Of a DNA stretch of 64,000 nucleotides, positions 31,453-43,021 are shown piece after piece; within the stretch, counting starts at the first letter, position 1, and each line of letters starts with the position of its first letter. A program made the position numbers and the translations under genes. The stretch is taken from NCBI RefSeq assembly GCF_014201735.1, contig NZ_JACHFE010000007.1, positions 62,001 through 126,000 of the forward strand. Direction: 5' to 3'. This DNA is from Marinobacter oulmenensis. GTDB taxonomy: Bacteria > Pseudomonadota > Gammaproteobacteria > Pseudomonadales > Oleiphilaceae. The notes under the pieces were generated by a model. It had not been told where the DNA came from. It ran no database searches and worked only from the letters and a program-made list of their open reading frames with translations.

Positions 31453-32069
31453 GCCTGCCACTCCTCGCGCAGACGACTTCTGTTCAACTGTAACCACTGG
31501 ATGGCAATAATGGCCGCCGCGTTGTTAATCCGGCCGTCAGTGATCATACGCATGGCCTCTTCCGCCGCCACCACGTGGGCGCGGATGTCTTCATGTTCGT
31601 GCGCAAGACCGTACAGCCCTCCGGCAGCCTCGGTGGCCACCTGGCCACAATACAGGTGAATCATTTCTGTGCTGCCACCCGGCGACACCAGATAGTCACA
31701 GATTTTCTCAAGCCGGCTGAAGCACAACCCGGCTTCTTCCTGGCCTTCCCGCTGAGCGACCTCTTCGGGCGATTCGCCGTCTTCGTTCATGCCAGCGACC
31801 AGTTCCAGCAACCAGGGAGACTGCTCCCGCTCCAGCGCTCCCAGACGAAACTGTTCAAGCAGGACCACTTCATCCCGCTCTGGATCGTAGGGCAATACGC
31901 AGGTGGCATCACCACGGATGAAAAGCTCCCGGGTGAATACCGGCATCTCGTCACCATCGAAACGCGGGTGTGTGAGCCAGAGCTTGTCCATACGGAAAAA
32001 GCCCTGAAACACGGTCTCGCGTTTTTTGACGATGACGTCGCTGGCGCTGAATTGAAACGGTTTCGGCAT
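31449..32069 (-). CDS. nudF: ADP-ribose pyrophosphatase (Nudix)
   Basis: Hydrolyses ADP-ribose to AMP and ribose-5-phosphate. 206 residues from ATG 32069 (MPKPFQFSASDV); the frame runs further upstream but there it reads through repeat DNA. Nudix box begins in GMNEDGESPEEVAQREGQEE (then AG) near residue 95-115, and the NudF-type extension follows (VSPGGSTEMIHLYCG). Translation of the DUF1249 gene is coupled to it. Confidence 0.93.
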   Translation of the reverse strand: MPKPFQFSASDVIVKKRETVFQGFFRMDKLWLTHPRFDGDEMPVFTRELFIRGDATCVLPYDPERDEVVLLEQFRLGALEREQSPWLLELVAGMNEDGESPEEVAQREGQEEAGLCFSRLEKICDYLVSPGGSTEMIHLYCGQVATEAAGGLYGLAHEHEDIRAHVVAAEEAMRMITDGRINNAAAIIAIQWLQLNRSRLREEWQA

Positions 32070-32163
32070 GGGAACGTCCGGTTTCGAGTTCGGCTTGGAA
32101 CGATAGCTGGAAGCGCCGCCAGGGTGCAAGTTAATCCCCCAGCCTGCTTGTTGGGAGATGGGC

Positions 32164-32268
32164 ATGTCGGGCAGAACCTCCAAAAACACGCTCCTGCGGC
32201 CCATCCATGGGGCGCTTGGGCTCCGCCATCCCTGGCTCCGCACAGTTTTTGGAGGCCCTACCCGACAT
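32164..32268. repeat. REP-like hairpin element, copy A
   Basis: 105-base structure with outer arms 32164-32187 and 32245-32268 matching at 21 of 24 positions (each begins or ends in ATGTCGGG / CCCGACAT). An inner TGCGG/CCGCA stem is nested. Positions 32214-32244 hold a 31-base core that recurs inverted in copy B. Lies in the 466-base gap between thiC and nudF; no credible ORF covers it. Confidence 0.9.
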
Positions 32269-32391
32269 TCCCAGTCGCATATTGTGCTGCTCGCAAATGT
32301 CAGCCACCCAACACCGTGACGGCAAAACGAAGAATGAAGCCTCCGGTAAAGTCTGCGCGAATCGAGGCGATATCCCCCCAACCCTGAGAGT

Positions 32392-32493
32392 CATGGCGGG
32401 CCAGCCGTTCAGGAGTGTGCGGAGCCAGGGATGGCGGAGCCCAAGCCGCACAGGGATGTCTCGAGGCGTCTCCTGAACGGCTGGCCCGCCATG
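32392..32493. repeat. REP-like hairpin element, copy B
   Basis: Perfect 23-base outer arms (32392-32414 and 32471-32493, CATGGCGGGCCAGCCGTTCA... and its complement), inner TGTGCGG/CCGCACA stem, and the 31-base core at 32416-32446 identical to the reverse complement of copy A. It follows the thiC stop by about 40 bases on the minus strand and would fold into a strong hairpin in the thiC mRNA. Confidence 0.92.
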
Positions 32494-32535
32494 GCTCCTG
32501 CTCATAAGCTGCAGGCTACGAGATCCCCCCCAATT

Positions 32536-34595
<2,060 letters not shown>

Positions 34596-34762
34596 GACGC
34601 GAAGAAATGTCACGTCTGCAAGTGTAGAGACGGGAACCATTATTGTCCATAATGACCCTTTCCATTCCAGAGTCCGGGAATCCCGGAGGCTCATATAACC
34701 CCAGAGGCTTCCGGCCATTTTCAGGACCAAGGATGCCCGGAGACAGCTTGTCAGGAGAAAAA

Positions 34763-36130
34763 ATGAAGAAACGCTTACTTCCAGGACTGATCACCCTGTT
34801 CGCAGCCCAGCCCGCCTTGGCTCTGGATCTGATGGATACCTACGAAAAGGCGCTGTCCTATGATTCCGGCATTGCATCCGCCCGCGCCAGCTTCGAGGCA
34901 CAGCAGTCCGCCACAGACGTCAGCAAAAGCCAGCTGCTACCGCAAATCAGCGCATTTGCCGATGCCAACCACACCGATTTCGAAAGTACCGGCAACAGCG
35001 CCTCGGATGACAGCTACAAAACACTGAACTACGGTGTGCAGCTGAGCCAGCCGCTGTTCCGTGCCCAGACCTGGTTCCAGTATGACGCCAGCCAGTTCCA
35101 GACCGATGCGGCTGAAGCCCAGTACAACCTGGCCCAGCAACAGCTCATGCTGGATGTGTCCACGGCCTATTTCGATGTTCTCAGAGCGCAGGACACGGTC
35201 ACCACGGCCAAAGCCACTGAAGCTGCCATTCAGCGCCAATACGATCAGGCCCAGGAGCGCTTTGACGTGGGCCTGATTGCCATCACAGAGGTGTACGAGG
35301 CGCGCGCAAGCTACGATGACGCCAAGAGCCAGCGCATTGCTGCTGAAAACCAGTTGAATGTAGCCCGGGAACAACTGGCACGGCTGATTGGTGAATACCC
35401 GGACGATCTGGAAAACCTGCGCCAGAATTTCCCGCTTGGCCGCCCTCAGCCAATGGACCCGAGCGCCTGGGAAAGCACCGCGCTCAAGCAGAACTGGTCC
35501 ATCCAGGCGGCTCTGTCGCAGCTTAATGTCAGCGAGGCAAACCTGAAGGAAGCCAAATCCGGCCACCTTCCCACACTGGACCTGAACGCCTCCTACTCCG
35601 AAACCGATCTGGACGGCGCACGCACGCCACAACAGGAAGGTACCCAAGGCGTTATCGGGCTGTCACTGAACGTGCCTCTCTACTCTGGCGGCGGCACACA
35701 GGCGGGCGTGCGACAGCAGCGCTCCCTGGTGACTGCAGCAGAGGAAGACCTGAAGACCACCCGCCGGGATGTTCAGGTAAACACCCGCAGCCTGTTCCTG
35801 ACCATCAACAACAACGTTGAATCGGCTAATGCCCTGGCCCAGACCATCATCTCCCGCCGGAGTGCATTGGATGCCACCCGTGCCGGTTACGATGTCGGTA
35901 CGCGGAACATTGTGGAAGTTCTGGATGCAGAACGGGCCTACTACGTCGCCCTGAGGGACTACGCCAATGCCCGCTACGATTACGTGGTCAACAGCCTGCA
36001 ACTGAAACAGGCCACCGGTATTCTGAGCCCGGAAGACCTTCGTGAACTGAACAACTGGCTCAGTGAAGGCGCACGGGGCATTGAAGCCACCGCCGAGGAA
36101 GACCGGACCCTCGAAGACCCCATGCAGTAA
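34763..36130 (+). CDS. tolC: TolC-family outer-membrane efflux protein
   Basis: Trimeric outer-membrane channel for type I secretion and RND pumps. 455 residues. ATG 34763 has AGGAGA upstream and starts a signal peptide (MKKRLLPGLITLFAAQPALA). The mature protein begins LDLMDTYEKAL, and carries the two OEP repeats with long helices (AQQQLMLDVSTAYFDVLRAQ; VQVNTRSLFLTINNN). Divergent from thiC, and near nudF-cpdA as in E. coli. The typical extended C-terminus is short (ends EDPMQ). Confidence 0.94.
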   Translation: MKKRLLPGLITLFAAQPALALDLMDTYEKALSYDSGIASARASFEAQQSATDVSKSQLLPQISAFADANHTDFESTGNSASDDSYKTLNYGVQLSQPLFRAQTWFQYDASQFQTDAAEAQYNLAQQQLMLDVSTAYFDVLRAQDTVTTAKATEAAIQRQYDQAQERFDVGLIAITEVYEARASYDDAKSQRIAAENQLNVAREQLARLIGEYPDDLENLRQNFPLGRPQPMDPSAWESTALKQNWSIQAALSQLNVSEANLKEAKSGHLPTLDLNASYSETDLDGARTPQQEGTQGVIGLSLNVPLYSGGGTQAGVRQQRSLVTAAEEDLKTTRRDVQVNTRSLFLTINNNVESANALAQTIISRRSALDATRAGYDVGTRNIVEVLDAERAYYVALRDYANARYDYVVNSLQLKQATGILSPEDLRELNNWLSEGARGIEATAEEDRTLEDPMQ

Positions 36131-36149
36131 AAGGGTAACCGGTGATCAC

Positions 36150-36173
36150 GCCCGGGCATGAAAGTGCCCGGGT
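36150..36173. terminator. Hairpin between convergent tolC and waaA
   Basis: CCCGGGCA / TGCCCGGG with loop TGAAAG. Strong stem but no T-run on either side, so a terminator role is only suggested by its place between two convergent genes. Confidence 0.5.
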
Positions 36174-36174
36174 G

Positions 36175-37428
36175 TCAGAACTGCCGGGCGATCCCTTCCA
36201 CAACCCGTTCCAGCGCCCCCCGATTCCGGTTGACCACCGCCTGTGCCCGCTGGCCCAGCGCTTCAGCCTGAGAGGGATCGGAGAACAGCTGCGCCAGGGT
36301 ATTTGCCAGTTCGTCTTCACCCTGAACAAAACGGACTCCGTCATGGGTCCTGAACTGTTCGTAGATGGTTTCGAAGTTGAACACGTTCTCACCTGATAAC
36401 ACCGGAAGCCCCCAGGCGGCAGGCTCCAGGGGATTATGCCCGCCCCGCTCCACCAGCGAACCGCCGACAAAGGCCACATCGGCGGCGCCGTAGAGCATCA
36501 TCAGCTCGCCCATGGCATCCCCCAGGTAGACCTCGGTTTTCTCACTGCACGCTTCCCGGGAGCGACGCGCGACCGTGAACCCTTCCGCACAGGACAACTC
36601 CGCGACCGTGTCAAACCTTTCGGGATGTCTCGGCACCAGAATCAGCAGAGCAGAGGGGTATTGGGCCAGCAGCTTCCGGTGGGCCGCCAGCAGGATGGCA
36701 TCCTCGCCCTGGTGAGTGCTGCCTGCGATCCACACCGGGCGCTCCCCCAGACTGGCGCGAAGCTCCGAGGCGGCCGAACGGGTTGCGGCAGGGATCTCCA
36801 CATCGAATTTCACACTGCCGGTGACCTCTACCCGGGAGGCCGAAACCCCGATGCGGCGGAAACGGCGGGCATCACTTTCCGCCTGGGCGGCAATCCAGGT
36901 CAGGTTGTCCATGACCGGGGCAACCAGGGCGCGGACTTTTTCATAGCCCTGGGCGGAGCGCTCTGACAGGCGGGCATTGACGAGAATTGAGGGCACATCA
37001 CGACGGTGGCACTGCACGATCATGTTGGGCCAGATTTCGGTTTCCATAATGACCAGGACGGCGGGATTGACCCGTTTCAGAAACCGGCGAAGCGCCCCCG
37101 GGGTATCGTAAGGCGCATAGGCGTAACTCACCTGATCACCAAACATCTTCCGGGCCTGGGCCTGGCCGGTATCGGTCATCGCAGTCATCAACACCCGGGT
37201 GTGGGGGTCACGCGCCAGTAACTGGCGGACCAGCGGACCGGCGGCAATGGTTTCCCCTACCGAGACTGCATGAACCCAGACAATACGCCCCGTCATCCGC
37301 GGTACATACCCCAGCCGGTGGCACCAGTTCTTCCTGCGAGCCGGGGCCTGACGCCCTCGCCACCAGAGCCTGATCAGGATCAGGGGCAGCGCCAGCCTGA
37401 CCAGTTGTGAGTATATGAACAGCAACAC
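36175..37428 (-). CDS. waaA: 3-deoxy-D-manno-octulosonic acid (Kdo) transferase
   Basis: Adds Kdo to lipid IVA at the inner leaflet. 417 residues, typical of WaaA. N-terminal membrane anchor (IYSQLVRLALPLILIRLWW), WVHAVSVGETIAAGPLV, MTDTGQAQARKMFG, METEIWPN, the AGSTHQGEDAILL motif and FVGGSLVERGGHNPLEPAAW in the C-terminal GT-B half. Divergent from an LpxL-type acyltransferase that would act next on its product. Confidence 0.96.
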   Translation of the reverse strand: MLLFIYSQLVRLALPLILIRLWWRGRQAPARRKNWCHRLGYVPRMTGRIVWVHAVSVGETIAAGPLVRQLLARDPHTRVLMTAMTDTGQAQARKMFGDQVSYAYAPYDTPGALRRFLKRVNPAVLVIMETEIWPNMIVQCHRRDVPSILVNARLSERSAQGYEKVRALVAPVMDNLTWIAAQAESDARRFRRIGVSASRVEVTGSVKFDVEIPAATRSAASELRASLGERPVWIAGSTHQGEDAILLAAHRKLLAQYPSALLILVPRHPERFDTVAELSCAEGFTVARRSREACSEKTEVYLGDAMGELMMLYGAADVAFVGGSLVERGGHNPLEPAAWGLPVLSGENVFNFETIYEQFRTHDGVRFVQGEDELANTLAQLFSDPSQAEALGQRAQAVVNRNRGALERVVEGIARQF

Positions 37429-37529
37429 GCGGGACTCCCGGCGAAACGATGCGTTATCATGGTACGGTTAGCCTGTCGCAGGGCATCTTGCCCTCGGACA
37501 GACCGTTTGTCGATGCAGGATCACCGATT

Positions 37530-38486
37530 TTGAAGAAGAAGTACCGCAAGCTTCCAAGGAATACAGATTACTCCGCCTACCGTCATCCCCGATGGTGGCC
37601 AACCTGGTTGGGCATCGGCGCCATGTGGCTGGCAGCCCAGCTTCCGCTGCGCGTCCAGTGGCAACTGGGACGAATGGCCGGGCTGCTGACCTGGAAATTT
37701 GCCAAATCCCGCCGCCATATTACCGAGACCAACATCCATCTGTGCTTTCCGGAACTGAACGGGCAGCAGCAACAGGCCCTGGTCCGCAACAGCTTTATCG
37801 CCAACGGCATCGGCCTGATGGAGATCGGCATTGGCTGGTTCCGCGATACCGAAAAACTGAAAAAAATCACCCGAATCCACGGCCTGGAACACTTTGAAAA
37901 AGCCAAAGAGGCTGGCCGTGGCATCCTGCTGGTGGGCGGGCACTACAGTACGCTGGAAATGGGCGGCTCTCTGGTCACCCAGTATATTGAAGCCGACGTC
38001 ATGCAGCGGGACCACAACAACCCGCTGATGAATGCCGTGATGACGCGCTCCCGTGAGAAGCGTTATGGCAACGTGCTGGCCGCCCGGGATTTGCGGGGGC
38101 TGTTCCGCAGCCTGAAGCAGAACCGTGCGGTGTGGTACGCCACCGATCAGGATTATGGCCGAAAAGACATTGTCTTTGCCCCCTTCTTCGGCATCCCGGC
38201 GGGCACGATCACAGCCACGTCACGCATCGCCGAGCGCAGCGGCTGCACCGTCATGCCTTTCAGCCATTTCCGTGATGATGACAAGCCCGGCTATGAAATC
38301 CACTTCCATCCACCGCTGGAGGATTTCCCCAGTGGTGATGACCTGGCCGACGCCACCCGCATCAATGCCATCATTGAGCAGGAAATCCGTAAAGCGCCCG
38401 ACCAGTACCTTTGGATGCACCGGCGCTTCAAGACCCGTCCGGAACGGAGCGACCCCGGTTTTTACGGGCGCAAGCAAAAACAATAA
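37530..38486 (+). CDS. Lipid A biosynthesis lauroyl-type acyltransferase (LpxL family)
   Basis: Transfers an acyl chain from ACP onto Kdo2-lipid IVA. 318 residues from a TTG at 37530 (AGGA eight bases upstream), which gives an N-terminus aligned with E. coli LpxL (HPRWWPTWLGIGAMWL); an ATG at 37449 would add 27 residues. Catalytic HX4E is GGHYSTLEMGG (near residue 143). NTRSREKRYG-like TRSREKRYGN, ATDQDYGRKD and FVPFFG-like FAPFFGIPA are LpxL/LpxM signatures. Membrane-associated. Confidence 0.92.
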   Translation: MKKKYRKLPRNTDYSAYRHPRWWPTWLGIGAMWLAAQLPLRVQWQLGRMAGLLTWKFAKSRRHITETNIHLCFPELNGQQQQALVRNSFIANGIGLMEIGIGWFRDTEKLKKITRIHGLEHFEKAKEAGRGILLVGGHYSTLEMGGSLVTQYIEADVMQRDHNNPLMNAVMTRSREKRYGNVLAARDLRGLFRSLKQNRAVWYATDQDYGRKDIVFAPFFGIPAGTITATSRIAERSGCTVMPFSHFRDDDKPGYEIHFHPPLEDFPSGDDLADATRINAIIEQEIRKAPDQYLWMHRRFKTRPERSDPGFYGRKQKQ

Positions 38487-38606
38487 CGCAACAGCCGGGT
38501 TTCTGGCGGCCCGGCAATGGAGCGCTTAAGATAGGCTCAACGTGTTCGAACATCCAACTGAACGGCACCAGGTTCATTCCAAAAACGCTCAACATCGGAG
38601 TGCAAC

Positions 38607-40025
38607 ATGATTCACCCCGTCATCATGGCCGGAGGCACCGGCTCCCGGCTCTGGCCACTGTCCAGGCAACTGAACCCGAAACAGTTCCTGAAACTGACGG
38701 ACGATCATCTGTCCATGCTGCAGTTGACACTGGATCGCCTGAACGGCCTGGACTGCTCCGAACCGCTGCTGATCTGCAATGAGGAACACCGGTTCCTGAC
38801 CGCCGAACAGATGCGCCAGAGTGGTTACCTAGAGCCGGACATTATCCTTGAACCCTGCGGGCGCAATACCGCGCCAGCGATTGCGCTGGCCGCTTTGACT
38901 CTGACGGCAAAGGCCGCGGCCGATGACGACCCGCTCATGCTGGTGCTGGCGGCCGACCACCTGATTCAGGATGTCGACGCCTTCCAGGCCGGTATAAAAC
39001 GGGCGGTTCCGCTCGCGGAACAGGGCAAACTGGTCACCTTTGGCATTGTTCCGACCCATGCCGAAACCGGCTATGGCTATATCCAGCGCGGTCAGGGCTT
39101 GTCCGAGGGCAGCTTTGAGGTCTCGCGGTTCGTGGAAAAACCAGACCTCGACACGGCTGAAAGCTACCTGACTTCGGGGGACTACCTCTGGAACAGTGGC
39201 ATGTTCATGTTCAGCGCCCGCCGCTACCTGCAGGAACTGCAAACCTACCGCCCGGACATTCTGGCCATTTGCCAGGCCGCCCTGGACGACGCCCGGGAAG
39301 ACCTGGACTTCACCCGCGTGAACGCTGACATTTTCGCGGAATGCCCGGAGGATTCCATCGACTACGCCGTGATGGAAAAAACCGACAACGCCGCCGTGGT
39401 CGCGCTCGATGCCGGGTGGAGTGACATCGGCTCCTGGTCAGCACTCTGGGAAGTCAGCGAAAAGGACGGCGATGGCAACAGCTTCACCGGCGACGTCATC
39501 GCGCACGATACCGCCACCACCCTGGTCCGCGCCGACAACCGGCTGGTGGCGACGGTAGGCGTGGAGAACCTGGTCATCATCGAAACCAAGGACGCCCTTC
39601 TGGTCGCCCACAAAGACAGGGTGCAGGACGTCAAGAAAGTGGTCGAACGCATCCGTAACGATGGCCGCCACGAGCACATGAACCACCGGGAAGTGTACCG
39701 GCCATGGGGCGTCTACGACTCCATCGACAATGGCACCCGCTACCAGGCCAAGCACATCACGGTGAAGCCAGGGGCGAAGCTGTCAGTCCAGATGCACCAC
39801 CACCGCGCCGAACACTGGGTTGTTGTCAGCGGTACCGCCCGGGTCACCAACGGCGACAAGACCTATCTGGTGACCGAAAACCAGTCCACTTACATTCCGA
39901 TCGGCCAGGTTCATTCGCTGGAAAATCCGGGAGTGATTGACCTGGAACTGATTGAGGTCCAGTCCGGCTCCTACCTGGGCGAAGACGACATCGTGCGCTT
40001 TGAGGATCGATACGGCCGGTCATGA
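38607..40025 (+). CDS. manC: Mannose-1-phosphate guanylyltransferase / mannose-6-phosphate isomerase
   Basis: Bifunctional type II PMI/GMP making GDP-mannose. 472 residues. Nucleotidyltransferase signature [31 protein letters not shown] and [11 protein letters not shown]-terminal cupin isomerase domain with [28 protein letters not shown] and [17 protein letters not shown] preceded by GGAG. It overlaps the next gene by four bases and supplies sugar nucleotide for the glycosyltransferases downstream. Confidence 0.96.
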   Translation: MIHPVIMAGGTGSRLWPLSRQLNPKQFLKLTDDHLSMLQLTLDRLNGLDCSEPLLICNEEHRFLTAEQMRQSGYLEPDIILEPCGRNTAPAIALAALTLTAKAAADDDPLMLVLAADHLIQDVDAFQAGIKRAVPLAEQGKLVTFGIVPTHAETGYGYIQRGQGLSEGSFEVSRFVEKPDLDTAESYLTSGDYLWNSGMFMFSARRYLQELQTYRPDILAICQAALDDAREDLDFTRVNADIFAECPEDSIDYAVMEKTDNAAVVALDAGWSDIGSWSALWEVSEKDGDGNSFTGDVIAHDTATTLVRADNRLVATVGVENLVIIETKDALLVAHKDRVQDVKKVVERIRNDGRHEHMNHREVYRPWGVYDSIDNGTRYQAKHITVKPGAKLSVQMHHHRAEHWVVVSGTARVTNGDKTYLVTENQSTYIPIGQVHSLENPGVIDLELIEVQSGSYLGEDDIVRFEDRYGRS

Positions 40026-40927
40026 GCAAGCTGAAGTATTACCTGATCGTCGCCCCTCTGCGTCTGGCTGGCGCCCTGCCCCTTGGACTGGCCCAGAAAC
40101 TGGGCCGCTTGGGTGGGCAACTGGCCTGGATGCTGGGCTCCGGGTCCCGCAAGGTGACCGAAACCAATATCCGGCTGTGCCTGCCAGAGCTCTCAGAACA
40201 GCAAAGGCAGGCCCTGGCCCGCCGCTCACTGGCGCATACCGGAATGACCGCCATGGAGATTCCCCTGATGTGGGAATGGCCGGTGGAAAAGTGCTTCGGG
40301 CTGATCCGTGAAACCGAAGGGCTGGACCTGGTGGATCAGGCCCTGGCCTCCGGCCGCGGCCTGATCCTGATGGCCCCACACCTGGGTAACTGGGAACTGG
40401 CCGGCCTTTTCTTCTCTTCACGCTACCGGATGGCCGCGCTTTACAGCCCGCCCCACGTCCCCGAGTTCGAGGACTACATGATCCGCGTCCGCAGCCGACT
40501 GGGCTCGGAACTGGTTCGGGGCGATCGCAAGGGGCTGTCCCGTCTGATGGGCATTCTCAAGGAAGGCGGCGTCGCCGGCATTCTTCCGGATCAGTCCCCC
40601 AGAGGTAAGACCAACGCCTACGCACCGTTTTTCGGTATCGATGTCCGCACCATGACGCTGATAAACAAGCTGGTCCAGAAGACCGGAGCCAATGCGCTGG
40701 TGACCTACGCAGAGCGCCTGCCGGACCAGCAGGGCTTCCGCATCGTGGTCACCGAGGCCGCGCCCGGACTGGACGCGGCAGATCCGACAACCGCCGCAAC
40801 CGCGCTGAACCAGTCGGTTGAGAAGGTTGTCCGGCGCATTCCCGAACAATACCAGTGGGAGTACAAACGCCTGCGGCATCAACCGGAAGGCCGGCCCAAT
40901 CCTTACAAAGACACTGACAAGTCCTGA
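40022..40927 (+). CDS. Second LpxL/HtrB-family lipid A acyltransferase
   Basis: 301 residues. [32 protein letters not shown] and the HX4E active site in [12 protein letters not shown] (near residue 120); [19 protein letters not shown] is the C-terminal acyltransferase signature. Only about the family core is shared with the 37530 gene, so it likely has a different acyl chain or position. ATGA overlap with manC and a one-base gap to the ELM1 gene place it in the same operon. Confidence 0.92.
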   Translation: MSKLKYYLIVAPLRLAGALPLGLAQKLGRLGGQLAWMLGSGSRKVTETNIRLCLPELSEQQRQALARRSLAHTGMTAMEIPLMWEWPVEKCFGLIRETEGLDLVDQALASGRGLILMAPHLGNWELAGLFFSSRYRMAALYSPPHVPEFEDYMIRVRSRLGSELVRGDRKGLSRLMGILKEGGVAGILPDQSPRGKTNAYAPFFGIDVRTMTLINKLVQKTGANALVTYAERLPDQQGFRIVVTEAAPGLDAADPTTAATALNQSVEKVVRRIPEQYQWEYKRLRHQPEGRPNPYKDTDKS

Positions 40928-40928
40928 C

Positions 40929-41864
40929 ATGGCCATCGAAGCAAAAATCGAACCCTCCGTCTGGCTGATCACCGATAACAAGCCCGGTCACCGCAACCAG
41001 TTGCGCGGACTGGGGGAGCGGCTGGCCTCCCGTTTTGGCGCCAGTCTCACCTGGATCGATGCCAATCAGTACCCGGCCTCCTGGCCCCGGGCCATTGCCG
41101 GCCTGGCGCCCGACATCGCCGGACCTGATCCTGACATCATCATTGCCGCCGGCAGCCTGCCCCAGCGACTTCTGCTGGCCTGTCGCCGGCGCTACAAAGC
41201 CTTGCGGGTGGTACTGATGCGACCGGCTCTGCCATTCTTCCGGCCGGACCTGGCCATCGTTCCGATGCACGATGATCCACCGGATCGCCCCGATGTACTG
41301 GTCACCCGGGGGGTTCTGAATGCCGTTACGCCAAGGTCTGGCGAGGTTACCGGCCAGAATAGCCTGATCCTGCTGGGCGGCCCGTCCGAGCACTATCACT
41401 GGAACAGCGACGACATCCTCGAACAGCTCAAGGTGCTGTCGGTGGAATACCCGGACTGGCACTGGCAGGTGACATCGTCCCGGCGTACCCCGGCGCCGTT
41501 GATCGAGACGCTCTCAAGTCTTGGCCTGGACAACGTGACTTTCCACCACCACGAGGACACAGGCCCCGACTGGCTACCCGCCACCCTGGCCCGAAGCAGT
41601 GCTGTGTGGGTATCCCCGGACAGCGTGTCCATGGTTTACGAGGCGATCACCTCGGGGGCGCCCACGGGGCTGTTCCAGTTAACCGCAAAGAGTGTCAGCC
41701 GGGTGGTCCGTGGCCTGAAGGGCCTGCAGGCCGACGGCCTGGTTACCCCCTGGGCGGACCGTGCGCGCCTGATGCAGGATCAGGCCAGGCAGGGGCCGCC
41801 TCTCTGGGAGGCGGACCGGGCGGCAGAATGGCTGATGCAACAGTATGGAGAACACGCCAGATGA
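40929..41864 (+). CDS. ELM1-family (mitochondrial fission ELM1-like) protein, putative glycosyltransferase
   Basis: 311 residues. The start SVWLITDNKPGHRNQLRGLGE carries the family signature D-x-K-x-G-x-x-x-Q. Also DPDIIIAAGSLPQRLL near 75, LLGGPSEHYHWNSDD near 180, and a GT-B-like C-terminal region WVSPDSVSMVYEAITSGAP. Bacterial members are commonly seen in LPS/glycan loci. The enzymatic activity of bacterial ELM1 proteins is not known to me. Stop overlaps the next gene by ATGA, so it is made together with the glycosyltransferase. Confidence 0.82.
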   Translation: MAIEAKIEPSVWLITDNKPGHRNQLRGLGERLASRFGASLTWIDANQYPASWPRAIAGLAPDIAGPDPDIIIAAGSLPQRLLLACRRRYKALRVVLMRPALPFFRPDLAIVPMHDDPPDRPDVLVTRGVLNAVTPRSGEVTGQNSLILLGGPSEHYHWNSDDILEQLKVLSVEYPDWHWQVTSSRRTPAPLIETLSSLGLDNVTFHHHEDTGPDWLPATLARSSAVWVSPDSVSMVYEAITSGAPTGLFQLTAKSVSRVVRGLKGLQADGLVTPWADRARLMQDQARQGPPLWEADRAAEWLMQQYGEHAR

Positions 41865-42970
41865 GGGTTTTGCAGACGCTACCAGCCCTGAACAGCGGAG
41901 GGGTTGAGCGTGGCACCGTGGAATTTGCCCGGGAACTGGTCCGGCACGGCCATGAATCGATCGTGCTGTCTTCCGGGGGCCGGTTGGTGCCCCAGCTGGA
42001 AGCCGAGGGTTCCCGCCATATCAGCAGGCCGGTGCACCGCAAGTCACTTGCTTCCTTTGGCCAGATTCGCCCGGTCCGGCGCCTGCTGCGGGAGCTGAAA
42101 CCGGATGTGGTCCATGTTCGCTCACGCATGCCGGCCTGGATTCTCTGGCTGGCCTGGCGCGGCCTGCCGGAAAACGAGCGGCCTGCCCTGGTGAGCACAT
42201 TCCACGGCATGTACTCGGTCAATGCCTACAGCGCCATCATGGCCAGGCCCAGACACCTGATCGCCATTTCACGCTGTGTGGAGCGGTACATACTCGACAA
42301 CTATCGGGTTGCGCCGGACCGGATCACAGTCATCCAGCGGGGTGTAGACACCCGGGCCTTTTCCCCGGAACCGCCGGACCAGGACTGGGTCGAGGCACTC
42401 TACAGCGAGTACCCGGAGCTCCAGGGGCGCAAACTGGTTCTGATGCCCGGACGCCTCACCCGCTGGAAAGGCCAGGAAGCCTTTCTCGACATGATGGCGG
42501 ACCTGAGCCGCCGTGACCCGGCCGTTCATGGTGTCGTGGTCGGTGGGGCGGAAAAAAACAAGAAAAGCTACCTGGCCGAACTTGAAGAAAAAACAGCGAG
42601 CCTGGGCCTGGACCAGCACATCACCTTCGCTGGCCATCGCTCGGACATCGTCCAGTTCTACCGGCTGGCTGATGTGGTGTGCCATATGTCCAGCAAACCG
42701 GAGCCTTTTGGGCGGACTCTCACCGAAGCCCTGGCGGTGGGCACTCCCGTGGTCGCCTTCGACCGGGGCGGTGCGGCGGAATCCCTGTCCGCCTGCTTTC
42801 CGGAGGGGCTGGTTCCGGCCGACGACCTGAGTGCTTTTGCCGGGCGAGTGCATCACCTGCTCGACCAGCAGCCACAGATTGAGGTGCACCCGGAGTTCCG
42901 GCTGGATCACCAGGTGCAGGCAACCCTGGATGTCTACCAAAGAGCCCTTGCCGGTGCCGGAAGACCCTGA
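41861..42970 (+). CDS. Glycosyltransferase, GT4-like
   Basis: 369 residues, GT-B fold. N-terminal LQTLPALNSGGVERGTVEFA is the acceptor-side signature; the C-terminal half has LMPGRLTRWKGQEAFLDM, FAGHRSDIVQFYRLADV and the EX7E motif in KPEPFGRTLTEALAVGTPVV. No membrane segment; cytoplasmic face. Probable LPS core or related glycan transferase; sugar not deducible. Confidence 0.9.
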   Translation: MRVLQTLPALNSGGVERGTVEFARELVRHGHESIVLSSGGRLVPQLEAEGSRHISRPVHRKSLASFGQIRPVRRLLRELKPDVVHVRSRMPAWILWLAWRGLPENERPALVSTFHGMYSVNAYSAIMARPRHLIAISRCVERYILDNYRVAPDRITVIQRGVDTRAFSPEPPDQDWVEALYSEYPELQGRKLVLMPGRLTRWKGQEAFLDMMADLSRRDPAVHGVVVGGAEKNKKSYLAELEEKTASLGLDQHITFAGHRSDIVQFYRLADVVCHMSSKPEPFGRTLTEALAVGTPVVAFDRGGAAESLSACFPEGLVPADDLSAFAGRVHHLLDQQPQIEVHPEFRLDHQVQATLDVYQRALAGAGRP

Positions 42971-43021
42971 CTGCGCCGGCTGGTACAATGGCCGCTTTCC
43001 AATTCAGAGGACCCGCCCGAC

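Noticed and set aside
32207..32476. 89-codon ORF and long N-terminal extension of nudF
   Set aside because: Both read through the palindromic repeat elements; identical peptide fragments in the two orientations come from the shared 31-base core, not from a protein family.
32367..32530. Similar C-rich flanks (GATATCCCCCCAA and GAGATCCCCCCCAA) around copy B as a target-site duplication
   Set aside because: They are not adjacent to the element ends and are low complexity; too weak to call.
41606..41860. N-terminal extension of the GT4 gene into the ELM1 gene
   Set aside because: A clean GT4 start (MRVLQTLPALNSGG) at 41861 with ATGA overlap explains the gene; the extension is an out-of-frame ELM1 sequence.
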